Positions 12,456 through 24,129 of a stretch of 64,000 bases of DNA are shown one piece after another. The notes beneath the pieces are model-generated. The model saw only the letters and a program-made list of their open reading frames with translations. It did not search any database and had not been told where the DNA came from. The position numbers were made by a program, and so were the translations under genes. Source of the stretch: Alviniconcha marisindica (taxonomy: Eukaryota; Mollusca; Gastropoda; Provannidae); contig JABMCL010002055.1 in NCBI GenBank assembly GCA_018857735.1, positions 1,704,501-1,768,500 on the forward strand. The letters run 5' to 3'. The first letter of the stretch is position 1, and each line of letters begins with the position of its first letter.

Positions 12456-13922
12456 CTGTAAGTGTAATACAAATCGGTCACTCAAAAATGTCCAACAACA
12501 GTTTTCAGATAAAAATAACTTGTGATATCCCTATGCTTTAAAACAAACAAAAAACGTTTGTCAACTTCCAGTTCCACTTCACAAATAACTGGTTTTCAAC
12601 ATCCAGTCAACCATGATGGTAATATCAGAGCAAAACATTTGAATTTGAATGTGGTAATATCAGAGCAAAACATTTGAATTTGAATGCCTTGAATGCATGT
12701 TCTATTTGTGTAAATCTTACATAAACATAAAAATCAACACAAATTAAGCACGTTGAGAGTCTAAAGAGTGGTTTATTTCCATTGCTTAAGGGCTCCCCAT
12801 TTGCAACAACTCCAGGGGGCAGACAACCCATCTTGAAATTTAATAAGAGCACTTTCACCCTCTTCAAAAAATTCTAAAAGGGAATCAGTTTCTGTTTCGG
12901 TCAATTAAAAAACAAGCTTGAATCAGAGCATCAAGTATGGAATCAGAGATATTGTGCACAAATAAAAACAAGTCTGACTATTCAAAAGTTGTTACAGAAA
13001 TCTAAACTTTTTCCAGAGATTTCTACACATCACCTTGACACTGCTTTGCAAGTACAGCATCCTGGTGGTCAAAGCTTCTTTTTTTTTTTTTTATGTCTTA
13101 TTGGCAATGAATGCTGAAAGTTCACTAAACCAAGTATGAACTTGTCAAAAGCTTAATTGTTGGAGCATGACCAGACTGCTTCGGTGCAAACAACACATTC
13201 CACTGTTTGGCTGTCCTTGTAGCCATGCACTCTGAAAAGCCTGTGAACTATGAACCAACTAGACCCCTTTAGTTTATTTCACTGTGGCACAGCTACAACC
13301 AATCAGAGTCGACTACAAAGTTCTAACTCCTCCAAAGCAGACCTAGGAGGGGGAACGTGCTGACAACCAGCTTCATGCATACTAAGATGTGCTGGAATGA
13401 ATTAGTTTGGATGCCGACGGAGTTTAAAAAAAATCTGATTCATTCAATCTGTTTACTGAGAAAGAAGCTCTGGCACCTGGTTGGCTGTTGTTATTTTTAG
13501 ATTTTGGGGGGAATTTTTTTCTGGGTGACCTGGGTCAGTGGAGGGGCAGAGGGGGGGTGCATGTGTACAGGCGACCTGTGAGAGCAAGGGTGTGTTTCAG
13601 TGTGTGTCAGTTTCACATTGCTTTGTATGACTAAGTATGAGTAATGTATTATTATGCTATCGATTTTTGTGTGAATATTTTTGCATTCCATACTTTTTTT
13701 AATTAAATGACAAAGCACTCTGAGTTGCCAAACATGTACTGTAAATTCCATGTGTGTGGGCGCGTGCACAGAAACCTGTGAACATGTGTGTCGTGTTACA
13801 CATGCATCCTAATTTAGACATAGTCTTCATCAGTACATGCATGTGTGTGTGTGCGCAGGTGACTGTGAGAGCAAGGACTGATGTGTTTCAGTGTCAGTTT
13901 CACTTTCTTTTGCTTGACTAAC
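12456..13922. other. Locus B intron 1, distal part
   Basis: Non-coding. A tandem duplication of about 35 bp (TGGTAATATCAGAGC twice) lies near 12615-12685, and a GT-rich tract near 13540-13610. No gene seen. Confidence 0.4.
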
Positions 13923-14870
13923 AGGGATTTGCGTCAACCGACGTGAAACATTACGTATTTTGTGTCAGTGATACGAAAAATGCGTAGCCTACAACATACA
14001 CCATGGAATTAGTACACACAGTGAAATTGATGGTGTTCACAATCTATAAAGTGAGCAGATGAAAATAGTAAAATGAAAGTCTATCCGTGCATGAAAAAGT
14101 GGAAACGTTCAGTAAATATGCCGTTCATAAAGAGTTTGAATAGATCGGAACATAGTACGCGGCATGATGAGCAGACGATGTTGGCAAACCCAGTTCTTGT
14201 CTACTGTGGGATTTGGTAACGAGATCAAGTTGAAATCGAGGCTGCTGCCATTTTCTCTCTTTCATATTTAATGTCAATGCGCATTTTGTTTATGGCTTCC
14301 TAGTCGTCTACATTTGAGTAAATTCTGATACACGCGGACAGTTAGACTAGGCACACTGGGTCGTTTCAGATTCTATGTTTGGGAGCGTGTCCTCTTTCGA
14401 CTGACCTGAAATTATCACTGATAAGTTTAGCAGGATATGTGATTTCTCGATGGCCAGGCCGATACGGAGACAGATTATTCTTCCAGATATGGGTTCGTAG
14501 GGATTCGGTTCAAATAAATCATTGTCCTTCTTCGGAAAAGTATGCAAATTTTATTCAGACACAGGGCACTACCGACTATAACACGCATAGATCAGTGATG
14601 GGATGGGGGGAGTTGGGGGGGGGGGGGGGGGGGGTATCGCCATACAGACCAAATTAACAGCAGCATGCGCATTTATTTCGTCGTCCAGATTCCGCCCTTC
14701 ATTGACTGGACTTGTAGTGCCGGGGAGGAGGGAGGAGCCATGGCCGAGATCACACAGAGTTTGCAAATAGATCTAGTGTTGAGTGACACAGCAGCCACCA
14801 GTGAGCCATAACTTGCTGAATCGGTGTTCAGTCATTTTGCGTATGGTGACGCGGCAATGTGGCCAAAATG
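13923..14870 (-). repeat. Right arm of a long inverted repeat (partner 3381-4350)
   Basis: Reverse-complement copy of the left arm, diverged by substitutions and small indels. It carries a poly-G run (about 14608-14633) and a flanking segment missing from the other arm, and it lacks the 55-bp internal duplication. It lies inside locus B intron 1. Confidence 0.75.
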
Positions 14871-15762
14871 CGTATGGCACCCAAAAATGCAATACTTACG
14901 CAAAATATTCCAATGAGAGCAACCCCTGACTAAGTAAGTGTAGTAAAGTATTATTAATATTATGCAACTGATTTTTGTGTATTTATGCATTCCATGCTTT
15001 TGTTTAACCCACTTGGCTCCAGACTGCCCATCACCACCCACTCTTTTGCCTTACCGCACAACCCCACGCCACCTGATAGCGGCCAGCTAGCATCTCGGCT
15101 TATGCAAATTGAAACGGGATTCTCGTGAGATTAGTAGCCTTGTTTCCGCTATTGTTTACTACTTCCGGCAATGTCCTTTGTTCGAAGTTTGGTGGAGTTT
15201 GAGAGACACTGTGAATTTTCAAAGTTGCGATAGATGCACAAAAATAAACATAAGCCCTACTGTTAACAATGGCGTCGGAGCTTCATCCTTTGAGATTTGA
15301 ACTGCAAATTTGGTTTAGTCGCCTACCGTGGGCACCCTAACAAACTCATGTTCATGATGCTTCATCTTTGGGGGTTCAAACTGGAAAAAAAAGTGAAGAA
15401 AAAAAATGAAACCTCTTCGATATACAAGAACACTGTATTCACAAACTGGGGAAAATGCGAAGAGAGCTGAAACTTGTTTGGTGTTTATTACTGATTTTAA
15501 GTTCTGGTTGTAAAACCCTTTGTCACCCTACAAGGATGAGAAAAGCTAATGTGGGTTTTTTTTAATGAACAACTGAATATTAAATGTTTGAGAACCAATT
15601 ATATTTTCTTTCCTTTTTTAATTACTGATCTTCATGATGCTCTGGTACAATTACAGCAATGCTGTAAATGTAATGGTTGCACAATTGTCATGTCTGAGAG
15701 AACAGAAATTTCATTCTGGTGCTTTAACCTTAGCTAGCTACTCTCCACAAAAAGTAGTTTAC
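14871..15762. other. Locus B intron 1, proximal part
   Basis: Non-coding. A somewhat CpG-richer patch near 15070-15300 contains an ATGCAAAT octamer-like word and a short open stretch beginning ATGGCGTCGG, whose first bases recur at 18308. I cannot show that it is expressed. Confidence 0.3.
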
Positions 15763-16606
15763 CTGCATCACTGTCTCCTGCCCCATTATCATCAGCTGCC
15801 TCCTGTTTGATCCACACCGGCCTGTCTCCACTACTGTTTGCTGCTGCTGCTCCTGTACGCTGAGACTGAGAACGAGGCACTGATGATGCAGGCGGTGGTC
15901 CTGACCCACCTTCCCCCACTTGCGATGCTAATGACAATAGTTCATCCCTTGTTATTTGCTCCAGCTTTAAGTCCCCCATGTTAAGGTTCTCTTGCTGTGA
16001 ATCTTGACTTGTCACTGTTGCTGAAGGTCCTCCTGCCTGCTGCCTGTTCACGAGAGTTCTGGGAGGTGATGTCACCGGATTACTGCCACTGCCTTGACGA
16101 GCCGAAGATGGTCCTGCTGAACTGCGTGTCCGCTGAACCTGTCTCTGGTCAGAACTAGGGGAAGCCACACGTTTCACACCTCTCGGCAGAATGGTTCCTG
16201 AGTTTGTGCTCCCTAGCACCACTTTAGACTTATCCACAATCATAATATCATCATCTTCATCACTAGATGTGTCTTTGGAACCTCTAGCACTAGCACCTGA
16301 CTTGGAAGTAGGGACATCTTTGTTTGATGAGGTCTTCTCCTTATCTTTGTCCTTGTCAAGAGGACGAGCATGGAAACTATTGCTGACGAACGTGACAGAG
16401 TTCTCATCATTCTTGCTCACTTTTTCATGCAGGATATAGTCAACCTTTTCCCCTGTATCAATACTAAGGTAAATATGTCCCACAAGTTCAACTCCCCTTT
16501 GGAACTCCACATAACCATTGCAAAGGGACTGAAGAAACTTGGTCAGTGACCCAATAAATTTGGATGAAGAGTCAACATCCATGCTGTGAGCTAACTCTGT
16601 CCAATT
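15763..16606 (-). CDS. Locus B constant exon 1: shared N-terminal region
   Basis: The exon follows a TTTTGTGTTTCAG acceptor; coding starts at the ATG ending at 16582 (MDVDSSSKFIG) and the donor is GATGCAG/GTAAAC. It codes 273 residues plus one base, exactly as in locus A exon 1, with which it aligns throughout. Residues 1-75 (FIGSLTKFLQSLCNGYVEF, GVELVGHIYL, KVDYILHEKV) are the most conserved and look like a folded domain I cannot name; it is not a BTB domain. Downstream is an acidic patch DEDDDIMIVD that fits a SUMO-interacting motif, then KRVASPSSDQR, a QENLNMGDLKLEQ block with DELLSLASQV, and VWIKQEA, which holds the SUMO-acceptor consensus. Likely a nuclear regulator; function unproven. 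Confidence 0.88.
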
Positions 16607-18657
16607 CTGAAACACAAAATGAACAAAATAACAAGGGTCAATTCAAACATTTGCAAAACACAGCCAATTATTCAAAGTACAACTACAAAAGTACAAAACT
16701 ACAAGTGTCAAACATAAGACTAAGAGTGATGCATTTTATGGCAGATAACCGAAAACAAATATCATTCAAATTTAAACCTGAATCAGTGAATGTGTAGAAT
16801 GCCTAACCTGTAACTCTAATGTGAAAAAACAGAGCAAATATTCTACCATTAAGCTGGTGGGACATACGACTAATGGAAGAAATTGTTCATACCAAATACA
16901 GCAGAACCCTGATTATGGCCTATCTTCAAAATAAATGAAAACTTGTTACAAAAGAGAGATAATCAGCAGGTTGTCTGTCACCTCAGAACCTGATCTAATC
17001 TTGATACACTTACTTAATAAATGTTACCTTTTATGATATGTAGGTTGAAGATTAAAGTTTTCAATTAAGTTGCAATTATTAAGCAGAAATATCCAAATCC
17101 ACCCAAAAATATACTATTTTTAAGATCAGAGCTATTTTGTTTTATAAGTATTAAATACACAAAATTTATACTGCATACATATACTCAGACATTTTTTGGT
17201 GCTGTTTTAAGCTGTAATTTTGTATACTTTTTTCCCACAGCATCGTAAGAACAAACTGTATAAAGAAAGATTAGATGTCTTTATTAGCAATCAGTCAGGT
17301 TATTTGTTTGACCAGTTCTCAAAAAAAAACTAACTCACAACACACAATGTGAGTGCATAAAATTATGGCATGTATGCATGCTCTAAACATGGAAGAAAGT
17401 GTTTGTTAACAGAGCTCTAGTAGTATTGACAGCTGTGACCTGTGTTTCTAACCAGTTACAATGATTATCTGACTGGTTTCCATGAACCATGTTTTTGGAC
17501 ACCATCATTATTTGTTTCACAAGTTCATTACCATGCTGTGTGCTCTTTTCATGCACTTGATTTCAAAGTCACTAAAATGTCTGGTGACACAAACACCAGG
17601 AATCATGGACGCTGTGCAATCAGACAGCCTACACAGTGCAAATAAATTCAAACAGTAAAAAAAAAATCAAGTTAAAATACAAGTCATACGATGTCAAAAA
17701 AAAAAGAACCTGCTCACATAATAAGCATATATAGTCAAATGTCCGATCACATTATGCCTGCAAGTGCAACACCTGCTTGAGTGATCTTTATCCCCCCAAA
17801 ATGAAAGAGTTCAAAATGGTCAACAACACACATAACAAGTGTATCTGTACTTCTTCTGTAGTACTGATTTTACTAAGTGAACGAAAAAAAAATTGCCATA
17901 CTTCGCGGGGGAGTTCCAGACGTAAAACACTGATTTCCAATATGAAAACTTCAAAACAAAAAACGATATTATAAATAACTACTATATAACTGCTTTGACA
18001 CGTCTGCTACACAATGTCAGTATAGGTCTGCAGCCCTACCAACTCAAACACTGTTGGTAGTAATACTAGTATCCATCTGTCCGCGAAACGGTTACCGCTG
18101 GCGGAGACCCAGAAGTCAGTTTCACTGTGCCACTGCCAGATGGTAAAATCGCCGAGTCACGCTCAGTCAAAACATTTAAAACCAAACATAAACGTGTATT
18201 GTGTTGATCTGGAAACGCATTAAACAGTCATAACTGTGCTCAACAGAGCTGAAATTAGTTTTTAAAAATTAAATGGTAAGTGCACTACAGTAAAGAAATG
18301 CAACAAAAATGGCGTCGGATCGGAGTGAAGACAACCCTAAGTTTGACAATTAAGATAGCTCCACTCATAACCTTAGTGTTTTCCACAGTCCACTAGAGAG
18401 AAAGAAATAAAGCTAGATTTTGCCTGCATCGCCCTTTGGAATGTGTATCGAGGCCTCAACAACACGTAAGTTTGCCCCCTCCACCTCCACCACAGCCTTT
18501 TGTCCCTCCTAGACCCCACGGCGGCCATCTTGATCCCTTTCTCAATAACACTACTTTTGACCATTTTCATCTCAATGCGTGGGATTTTTGCACATAACAA
18601 CAAACCATTCCAGTTCTTATACTCACTACTAATCACAGGCAGCCAGGGATTTGTTAC
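16607..18657. other. Locus B 5' intron
   Basis: AT-rich between exon 1 and the candidate 5' UTR exon. No coding or repeat feature recognised. Confidence 0.35.
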
Positions 18658-18760
18658 CTGAACGATCAGATGCTTGAGCTTTTGCTCCAAATACACGAGA
18701 TACGGGTGCGCGCACCGGTTTGCAGCAAAAGAACGCTACGCCATCTGTATCTAAATACTG
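18658..18760 (-). promoter_or_regulatory. Candidate 5' UTR exon / promoter area of locus B
   Basis: On the minus strand a CpG-bearing stretch (GGTGCGCGCACC) leads to a good donor, GTTCAG/GTAACA, at 18658/18657. Spliced to exon 1, the frame upstream of the start ATG holds no other ATG before an in-frame TAG, so it would be untranslated. Transcription start not determinable from sequence. Confidence 0.3.
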
Positions 18761-20019
18761 AAAAGTAGCAAAAAGACACTATCATTTGTAAAAACAAAAA
18801 TATAACTGAGGAAATCTAAACCAAAACAGACTTCAGTCGAGAAGAGATAAATTTAGGTAATAAATAAATCGGTTAAGTACTGACTAACTTATTTTAATTA
18901 TTATTTCTGAATGGCGGCATCTACTGATTCGGTGGCTTGAAACAGTGCGCCGGAAAAACCATGGCCGACTGGCTATATAATTATATAGGTCCATGGCGGG
19001 AAAAACCGGCGTCAGAGTACGGTTCTGTGTCAAAGTGGAAGTGGCCGTCCTGGGCTTTCCGTCCTAATGAGCCTTACGGTTTCTGTGGACGTAAAGCAAC
19101 ACTGGACGATGCTTCGGCACTGGTCACAGTTTCAGGTCCCTCAATGTCAACTCGGACACTATCCGGCCGAGGACACTGATGAAGGCTCTACATCGTCGAG
19201 TCATCAGGTCAAAACCGGCGCCGACACACGGCCACTGAGCGGCCCGCCGCTTGGGACTATTGATGAAACTTGAACAGGCGATTACATTTCAGATATAAAT
19301 ACCTCAGTCTCTTCCCGCTTCACCACAAAGACCGAGTCATCAATAACAAATCCGCAGTGACGAAAACTCAAAATTATTTCTGTATATGACAATGCCGACT
19401 GTCACTGAGTCAGTGGAGGATGCACGCGGCAACACCGGTCTTAGCCGGAAGGCTTCGGACCGATTCAGTCGAGCTGCCGGGTGTCAGTGAACTCAGTTGA
19501 AGCCGCGCAGGGTTTCCTGACGTCTCCAGCCGTCCTGGCCAGCTCAACGGGTTAGTGCGGGTAGGTCATGTCAGTCTAGCCGCTTGATCCAAGTACACAC
19601 ACTCCTGATGAGTAACAACGTTTCTATGACAGAGGAACACACGACTGTTTGTCGAGTCATTAACCAGGCTATGACATAGAATCTGCTGGAAATTCTCGAC
19701 AGCACCTTCCCGGCCGCCAAATTGTCTGGCAGGTTTCTCTCATGGATGTGCCGGAATCGGCTGTTAGGGTACCTTTCCGGCCACTCAGTCAGTCAGTCCT
19801 TGCGGTTTGCTTCAAATTTTCAGCTCGGCCGCATGCTTGCAGCCGCTACTGCAGAATCGTCTACTCAGTTGAAATCATCAGGCACGGCCGCTTTAGCCCC
19901 TTCCCACTCCTCGTCTTTTACGGCTTCATGGGGTGGGCGGTAGTTGTGGGAATTTCATACATGGCATTGAATCCTGCTTTGACTGTTTCATTTTCTGTCT
20001 GGTTTGGAAGACAGTAGGA

Positions 20020-20166
20020 AGTGATGGACAAAGTCACAAGACAGTGTCCACAAACCACAACCTTTTTGAAGAGAAAGGAGAGCCGAAGCGGTATCGAACC
20101 GATGTCCTTCCGCTTCAGGTACAGCCTCAGTAACGCCTTACCGCTAGGCCAAACCGGTTCACTCTC
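20020..20166 (-). mobile_element. tRNA-derived SINE (minus orientation)
   Basis: Read on the minus strand: a box A-like TAGCGGTAAGGCGTT, a box B-like GGTTCGATACC and a closing GGCTCTCCTTTCTCTTC, followed by a shared body (GGTTGTGGTTTGTGGACAC and TGTGACTTTGTCC). The same head and body occur at 20205 and 36562 on the plus strand. It sits head-to-head with the 20205 copy. Confidence 0.75.
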
Positions 20167-20204
20167 GTCCCTGGCGCAGGCTGCGAAGAGACCGGAACTG
20201 CGGT

Positions 20205-20355
20205 GAGCCGGCGGTTTGGCCGTAGCGGTAAGGCGTTAGTCTCAGGCCGTACTGAAACCGCGGAGGGGCCTCCGGGTTCGAATCCGGCGCTTCGGCTCTC
20301 CTTTCTCTTCAAAAGTTGTAGTCTGTGGACACTTTTATGTGACTTTGTCCCTCGC
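20205..20355 (+). mobile_element. tRNA-derived SINE (plus orientation), type II tRNA-like head
   Basis: Positions 20205-20298 fold as a tRNA-like unit. GAGCC at the start pairs with GGCTC at the end, box A is GGCCGTAGCGGTAAGG, box B is GGTTCGAATCC, and an extra stem before box B (GGAGGGGCCTCC) resembles the long variable arm of Ser/Leu-type tRNAs. The SINE body follows (TTGTAGTCTGTGGACAC, TGTGACTTTGTCC), so I call it a SINE head rather than a functional tRNA gene. The body runs on into the foldback unit to its right. Confidence 0.7.
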
Positions 20356-21085
20356 AATTTATGAAACCTTAAAATGGCTCTGATTGCCGCCCATCTTAAT
20401 GCGGCGAGCCATTAGGCTGGTGCCGCCGTGACCGGCTGTGACAGTGTCGTAGTGATAGGTATATAATCTCCCTCTTCAGTCCCCCACCTCCATACCCCCC
20501 CCCCCCCCCCCCCCTTCTCCCCGTCCCGCCTAATAAGCCTTACGGTTTCTCGTGTGGACGTTTTAAGTACCATGTTTACCGCTAACACCGGAACCGTAAA
20601 CGTCGGAGGTGGGGTCTCCGCCAGCGCCGCCGCGGCGAAACAACTTCTGTACGGCTCCGCACTGACTGAACCGACTTGCTCTTTCGGCAACAGGCGGCTG
20701 TGAGGAACAGTCACTGAGTAGGTGTAAGTAAGTAAACACTGGTCAGTGCCGGCGCGGTCCACACTGGTAGGTAGGTAGGTAGTGTTGCTTAATGTCCTCA
20801 GATGTCAGTTGACATATTAGGGACAAGCTGTGACCAATGCCGGAGCATGGTTCAATATAGCTTTACGTCCACGGAAACCAGAAGGCTCGTTAGGACGGAC
20901 AGCTCAGGACGGCCACCTCGACTCTCACACAGCTCCTGCCGGAACTATCTCCACACCGTGAGAAACCATGAGGCTTATTAGGGACGGGAAGAAGGGGGGG
21001 GGGGGGGGGGGGGGGGGAGATTATATACCTATCGCTACACTGCCACCACCAGAATGACTTCTGCATTAACTCAGGTGGGCAGCGC
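20356..21085. repeat. Foldback (palindromic) repeat with poly-C / poly-G arms
   Basis: The left arm reads CCCATCTTAATGC, GATAGGTATATAATCTCCC, a poly-C run (20495-20514) and AATAAGCCTTACGGTTTC. The right arm reads the complement: GAGGCTTATTAGGGACGGG, a poly-G run (to 21017), GAGATTATATACCTATC and CCACCACCAGAATGACTTC. The arms can pair over roughly 150 bases. The unit matches the foldback at 36700-37120. No ORF. Confidence 0.65.
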
Positions 21086-21440
21086 GAGGCCGCCGAGACT
21101 GAGTCTCACTCACGTCGACGGGCTGCCGGGAGTGTCCGCCGGAATGACCGCCGCTCGACACTGAGACCAGCGGCTGCCGTTGGAACCTCAGTGAAGCAAA
21201 AGATAGTCCGGCAACTCACTACGACTACTATGAGAGCCCAGCTCCAACATCCAATCGAGATCGCTCCTGAGCTCTCCTCGTTGACGGGCGATGCAAATGG
21301 TGCCGACGACATATTTAACCACAAAAGCCGGAGAGCTGGCGCTGGCAGCCGTGAGCTTTAATAGCGGATATTTCGGTGGATAGATGCGCGAAGGTGCCCG
21401 ACCAGGCTAGCTCGGAGTCCGCGTACTCCGCTCACTGTAT

Positions 21441-21441
<1 letters not shown>

Positions 21442-21507
<66 letters not shown>
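21442..21507. repeat. (TA)n microsatellite
   Basis: About 33 uninterrupted AT dinucleotides. Confidence 0.97.
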
Positions 21508-21510
<3 letters not shown>

Positions 21511-22068
21511 TAAATTAACCTGTATGCACACTTTGAATAGCATAATCAATTCTGAAGATGGGTTACTAACCGTCAACTGTAATAAAACTATACGTTACTG
21601 ATTAGTACTGACAAGATTAATTACTATCGGCTGTCTCGTACCGGCATAGCCTTAGTAAACGGCTTGTCAGTCTCAGTCGCGCCGGCCCGGCGGTACGCCA
21701 TACGGCTTTTCGGACCGACCGAACTGACTTGACTTCCCGGCATGGCTAATTATTATGACACTTAGCCGTAACTTCTGTACAATTATGTTCACATAATTAC
21801 CAATTGTGTACATGTGGCAGCTGTAATTACTAATTATTTCAGTTCAGTGTCGGCTTTGCTGGACCGGCGCCTGACGCGGCAAGTCATTTTGCCGTTGGAA
21901 CTGAGCGGCGTCACTGCTCACGGCTGGCTGAACGGGAGGACTGACACTGAATCCCGGTGGCGTGATCAACTACGCAGAGATGATGACTTAGTAATCATGT
22001 CAGTTCAAATAATTGGTAATTATGTTTTTAAAAACACACTATGTTCTTGCTTCTCCACCCACCTCCAT

Positions 22069-22069
<1 letters not shown>

Positions 22070-22103
<34 letters not shown>
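22070..22103. repeat. Poly-C tract within the CACCTCCATA...TTCTCCCCGTCC module
   Basis: A run of 34 C flanked by the module that recurs in the foldback units, ending CTAATAAGCCTTACGG. Run length is likely unstable in assembly. Confidence 0.9.
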
Positions 22104-22617
22104 TTCTCCCCGTCCCTAATAAGCCTTACGGTTTCTGTGGACCATGTTTACCGTTACTCACATTTCCCAGCCCTGCGTCAGTTGGAGCCGGGAAACACTA
22201 CGGAGAGAGCTCGCACGCGTTGGCGTCACTGACTGGCCGGCTGACCGGCCACGACTGACGTTCGGCCACATACAAAGGCTGTTCCGGCGAATTTCGTGGT
22301 CCCTTACTTCTGGAGTGGTGACTATTTCCAAGTGCAAAAGAAACTATTCACTTTTTTTTTTTTTTTTACCCCAGTTAAATTAATTTCACCACACTGAAGT
22401 CATTCTCTTCAGCAAGCAATACATTTCAGTGACTATATGGACCTCATAAACTAGATAGAAGCCAGTTAAAAGGCGCTGTCTGCCTGAAAAGTATAGTGTT
22501 CTGTGCAACCAGCCCGAATAGCTCAAATTTGACCAAAGACTGAAAATTCTCATCGATTTCACTGACTTTGTTGAAAAGTAACATGGAAACACTGGCTCCA
22601 GTTAACTTATGATTCCG

Positions 22618-22618
22618 T

Positions 22619-22674
<56 letters not shown>
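22618..22674. repeat. (AC)n microsatellite
   Basis: About 28 AC dinucleotides. Confidence 0.97.
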
Positions 22675-22676
<2 letters not shown>

Positions 22677-22854
22677 CAGACTGAAACTCAACAAAAACTC
22701 AACTTTACAGGTTTAAGACTGATACTCACAGTTCAGTTGTGTTTTTTCCGTTGTTCTTTTTTCTTTCTTTCTTCTTCTTCTTCCTTTGCCGGGGGAGGGG
22801 GGCGGTGCTGACTGCCTCACTGGCATACATTTTCTCTCTGCCTCACAGGCGGCA

Positions 22855-22975
22855 CACATATCTCTCTCTCTCTCTCTCTTTCTCTCTCTTCTAAAGTTCT
22901 TGCGGAGTTCAGCGTGGAAGGGTGGGTTGTGAAGTACCTCACAAACACAAAGCAGGCACACAAACATCATACTTA
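22855..22975 (+). repeat. Direct repeat shared with the 5' flank of the plus-strand LINE
   Basis: A CT tract followed by GTGGAAGGGTGGGTTG and CACAAAGCAGGCACACA recurs at about 24010-24122, just before the endonuclease region of the LINE remnant. Likely two copies of the same 5' element segment. Confidence 0.6.
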
Positions 22976-23003
22976 AACTCCCTTCACCTCTAGTCAACCG
23001 CAC

Positions 23004-23005
<2 letters not shown>

Positions 23006-23039
<34 letters not shown>
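23006..23039. repeat. Poly-C tract
   Basis: 34 consecutive C. Confidence 0.95.
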
Positions 23040-23040
<1 letters not shown>

Positions 23041-24129
23041 CTCCCCCCCTCCCCCCATCCACACACTAAGAAGGAAACACTGAAATTCACATGTGTATAC
23101 AAAACTTGGAAGTAATATTATTCCGTCGGATACTGCAAGGCAAAACGGCTTTGGACTGATGATCCTCTCGCCATTGTACCGACTGTTATCCTGTGCCGTG
23201 TGTGTGTTGCTATCGCTGCCTAAACTGCCACCGTGCCACTGACCGAAGCACCCGTGGCTTTGATCACTTTTGGTCACGCGGATAATAAGGCAGATAGCAA
23301 GAAGGAAACAACATATATCAAGAGCTAGATGTGTCGAAGCGGGGTGGGGGACCAAGTACTGGAAAGTGAGGCTTTGTGGGACTTTACCACACCGTGTATC
23401 CGCGTCCCGTGGTTTCAGTTAGCCAGTTCAGTCCAACGACGTCCAGCCTGCTTTCCCGCGCCTTGTGATGTAAATCATTGGACATTATGTTTTTATACGC
23501 CTGACAATCCGGCAACACTTTCATGTTTGATTTCAAAAATATCTGCCCTGGTAGTTAGGCTCGTCCATCATGCAATCTTTCTTGGTGCTTTACGTCCACG
23601 GAGGCGAGATGGCCTATTAGGGACGGGGACAGTGTGGGAAGGGGACGACAGAGTGAAGGCTCGACCGCGGAAACCGCCCGAAAAAAGACAGGAGAGACCG
23701 TGGACCGCCGCCAGAACAATGGAAGTGTTAGGGCGGTGTCCCCTTGCCATTGCCCAGCGACTTGCGCACTGCGCAATTGCTGTTTCAACTGCTGTGTTTG
23801 GCCAGAGTCACAAAGAATGTCCGTTGCACTGCTGTTGACGAACAACTTGGACAACTCAAGCAAAAGAAGTCCAGCTTTCTTAGCCCAGCTCCACCTCCCT
23901 ACTCATGATCTCTTCTGGGCTAAGTTGAGGGTCCAGCTCCACCTCCCTCCTCTAAGATCTCTTGATCTTGATCTCGCCTGGAACCCTGGATCATGCAAGA
24001 GTCTGCCCACCTCAAATAGTCCAACAGCCTCTCTCTCTCTCCTTTTTCTTGCAAGGTTCGGGGTGGAAGGGTGGGTTGCGGGGTGCCTCACAAGCACAAA
24101 GCAGGCACACATACATCCAACCGTCACCA

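Larger units (their letters stand above)
18900..23850. repeat. GC-rich, CpG-rich block of nested short repeats
   Basis: This block differs sharply from its AT-rich surroundings. It is dense in short words such as CCGGC, CACTGA and GTCAGTC and in CpG. At least seven positions carry the module ending AATAAGCCTTACGGTTTCTG, or its complement, in both orientations (near 19067, 20527, 20870, 20965, 22120, 23590 and, outside the block, 36835/36907). It is commonly preceded by CACCTCCATA, a poly-C tract and TTCTCCCCGTCC. No protein gene is supported. Confidence 0.6.

Noticed and set aside
20205..20298. A functional tRNA gene
   Set aside because: The head is fused to the same body as two other copies, so it is a SINE head; no evidence of a stand-alone tRNA.
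22713..23355. Gly-rich minus-strand frames of 121-129 codons
   Set aside because: They owe their length to poly-C and CT tracts; no independent coding signal.
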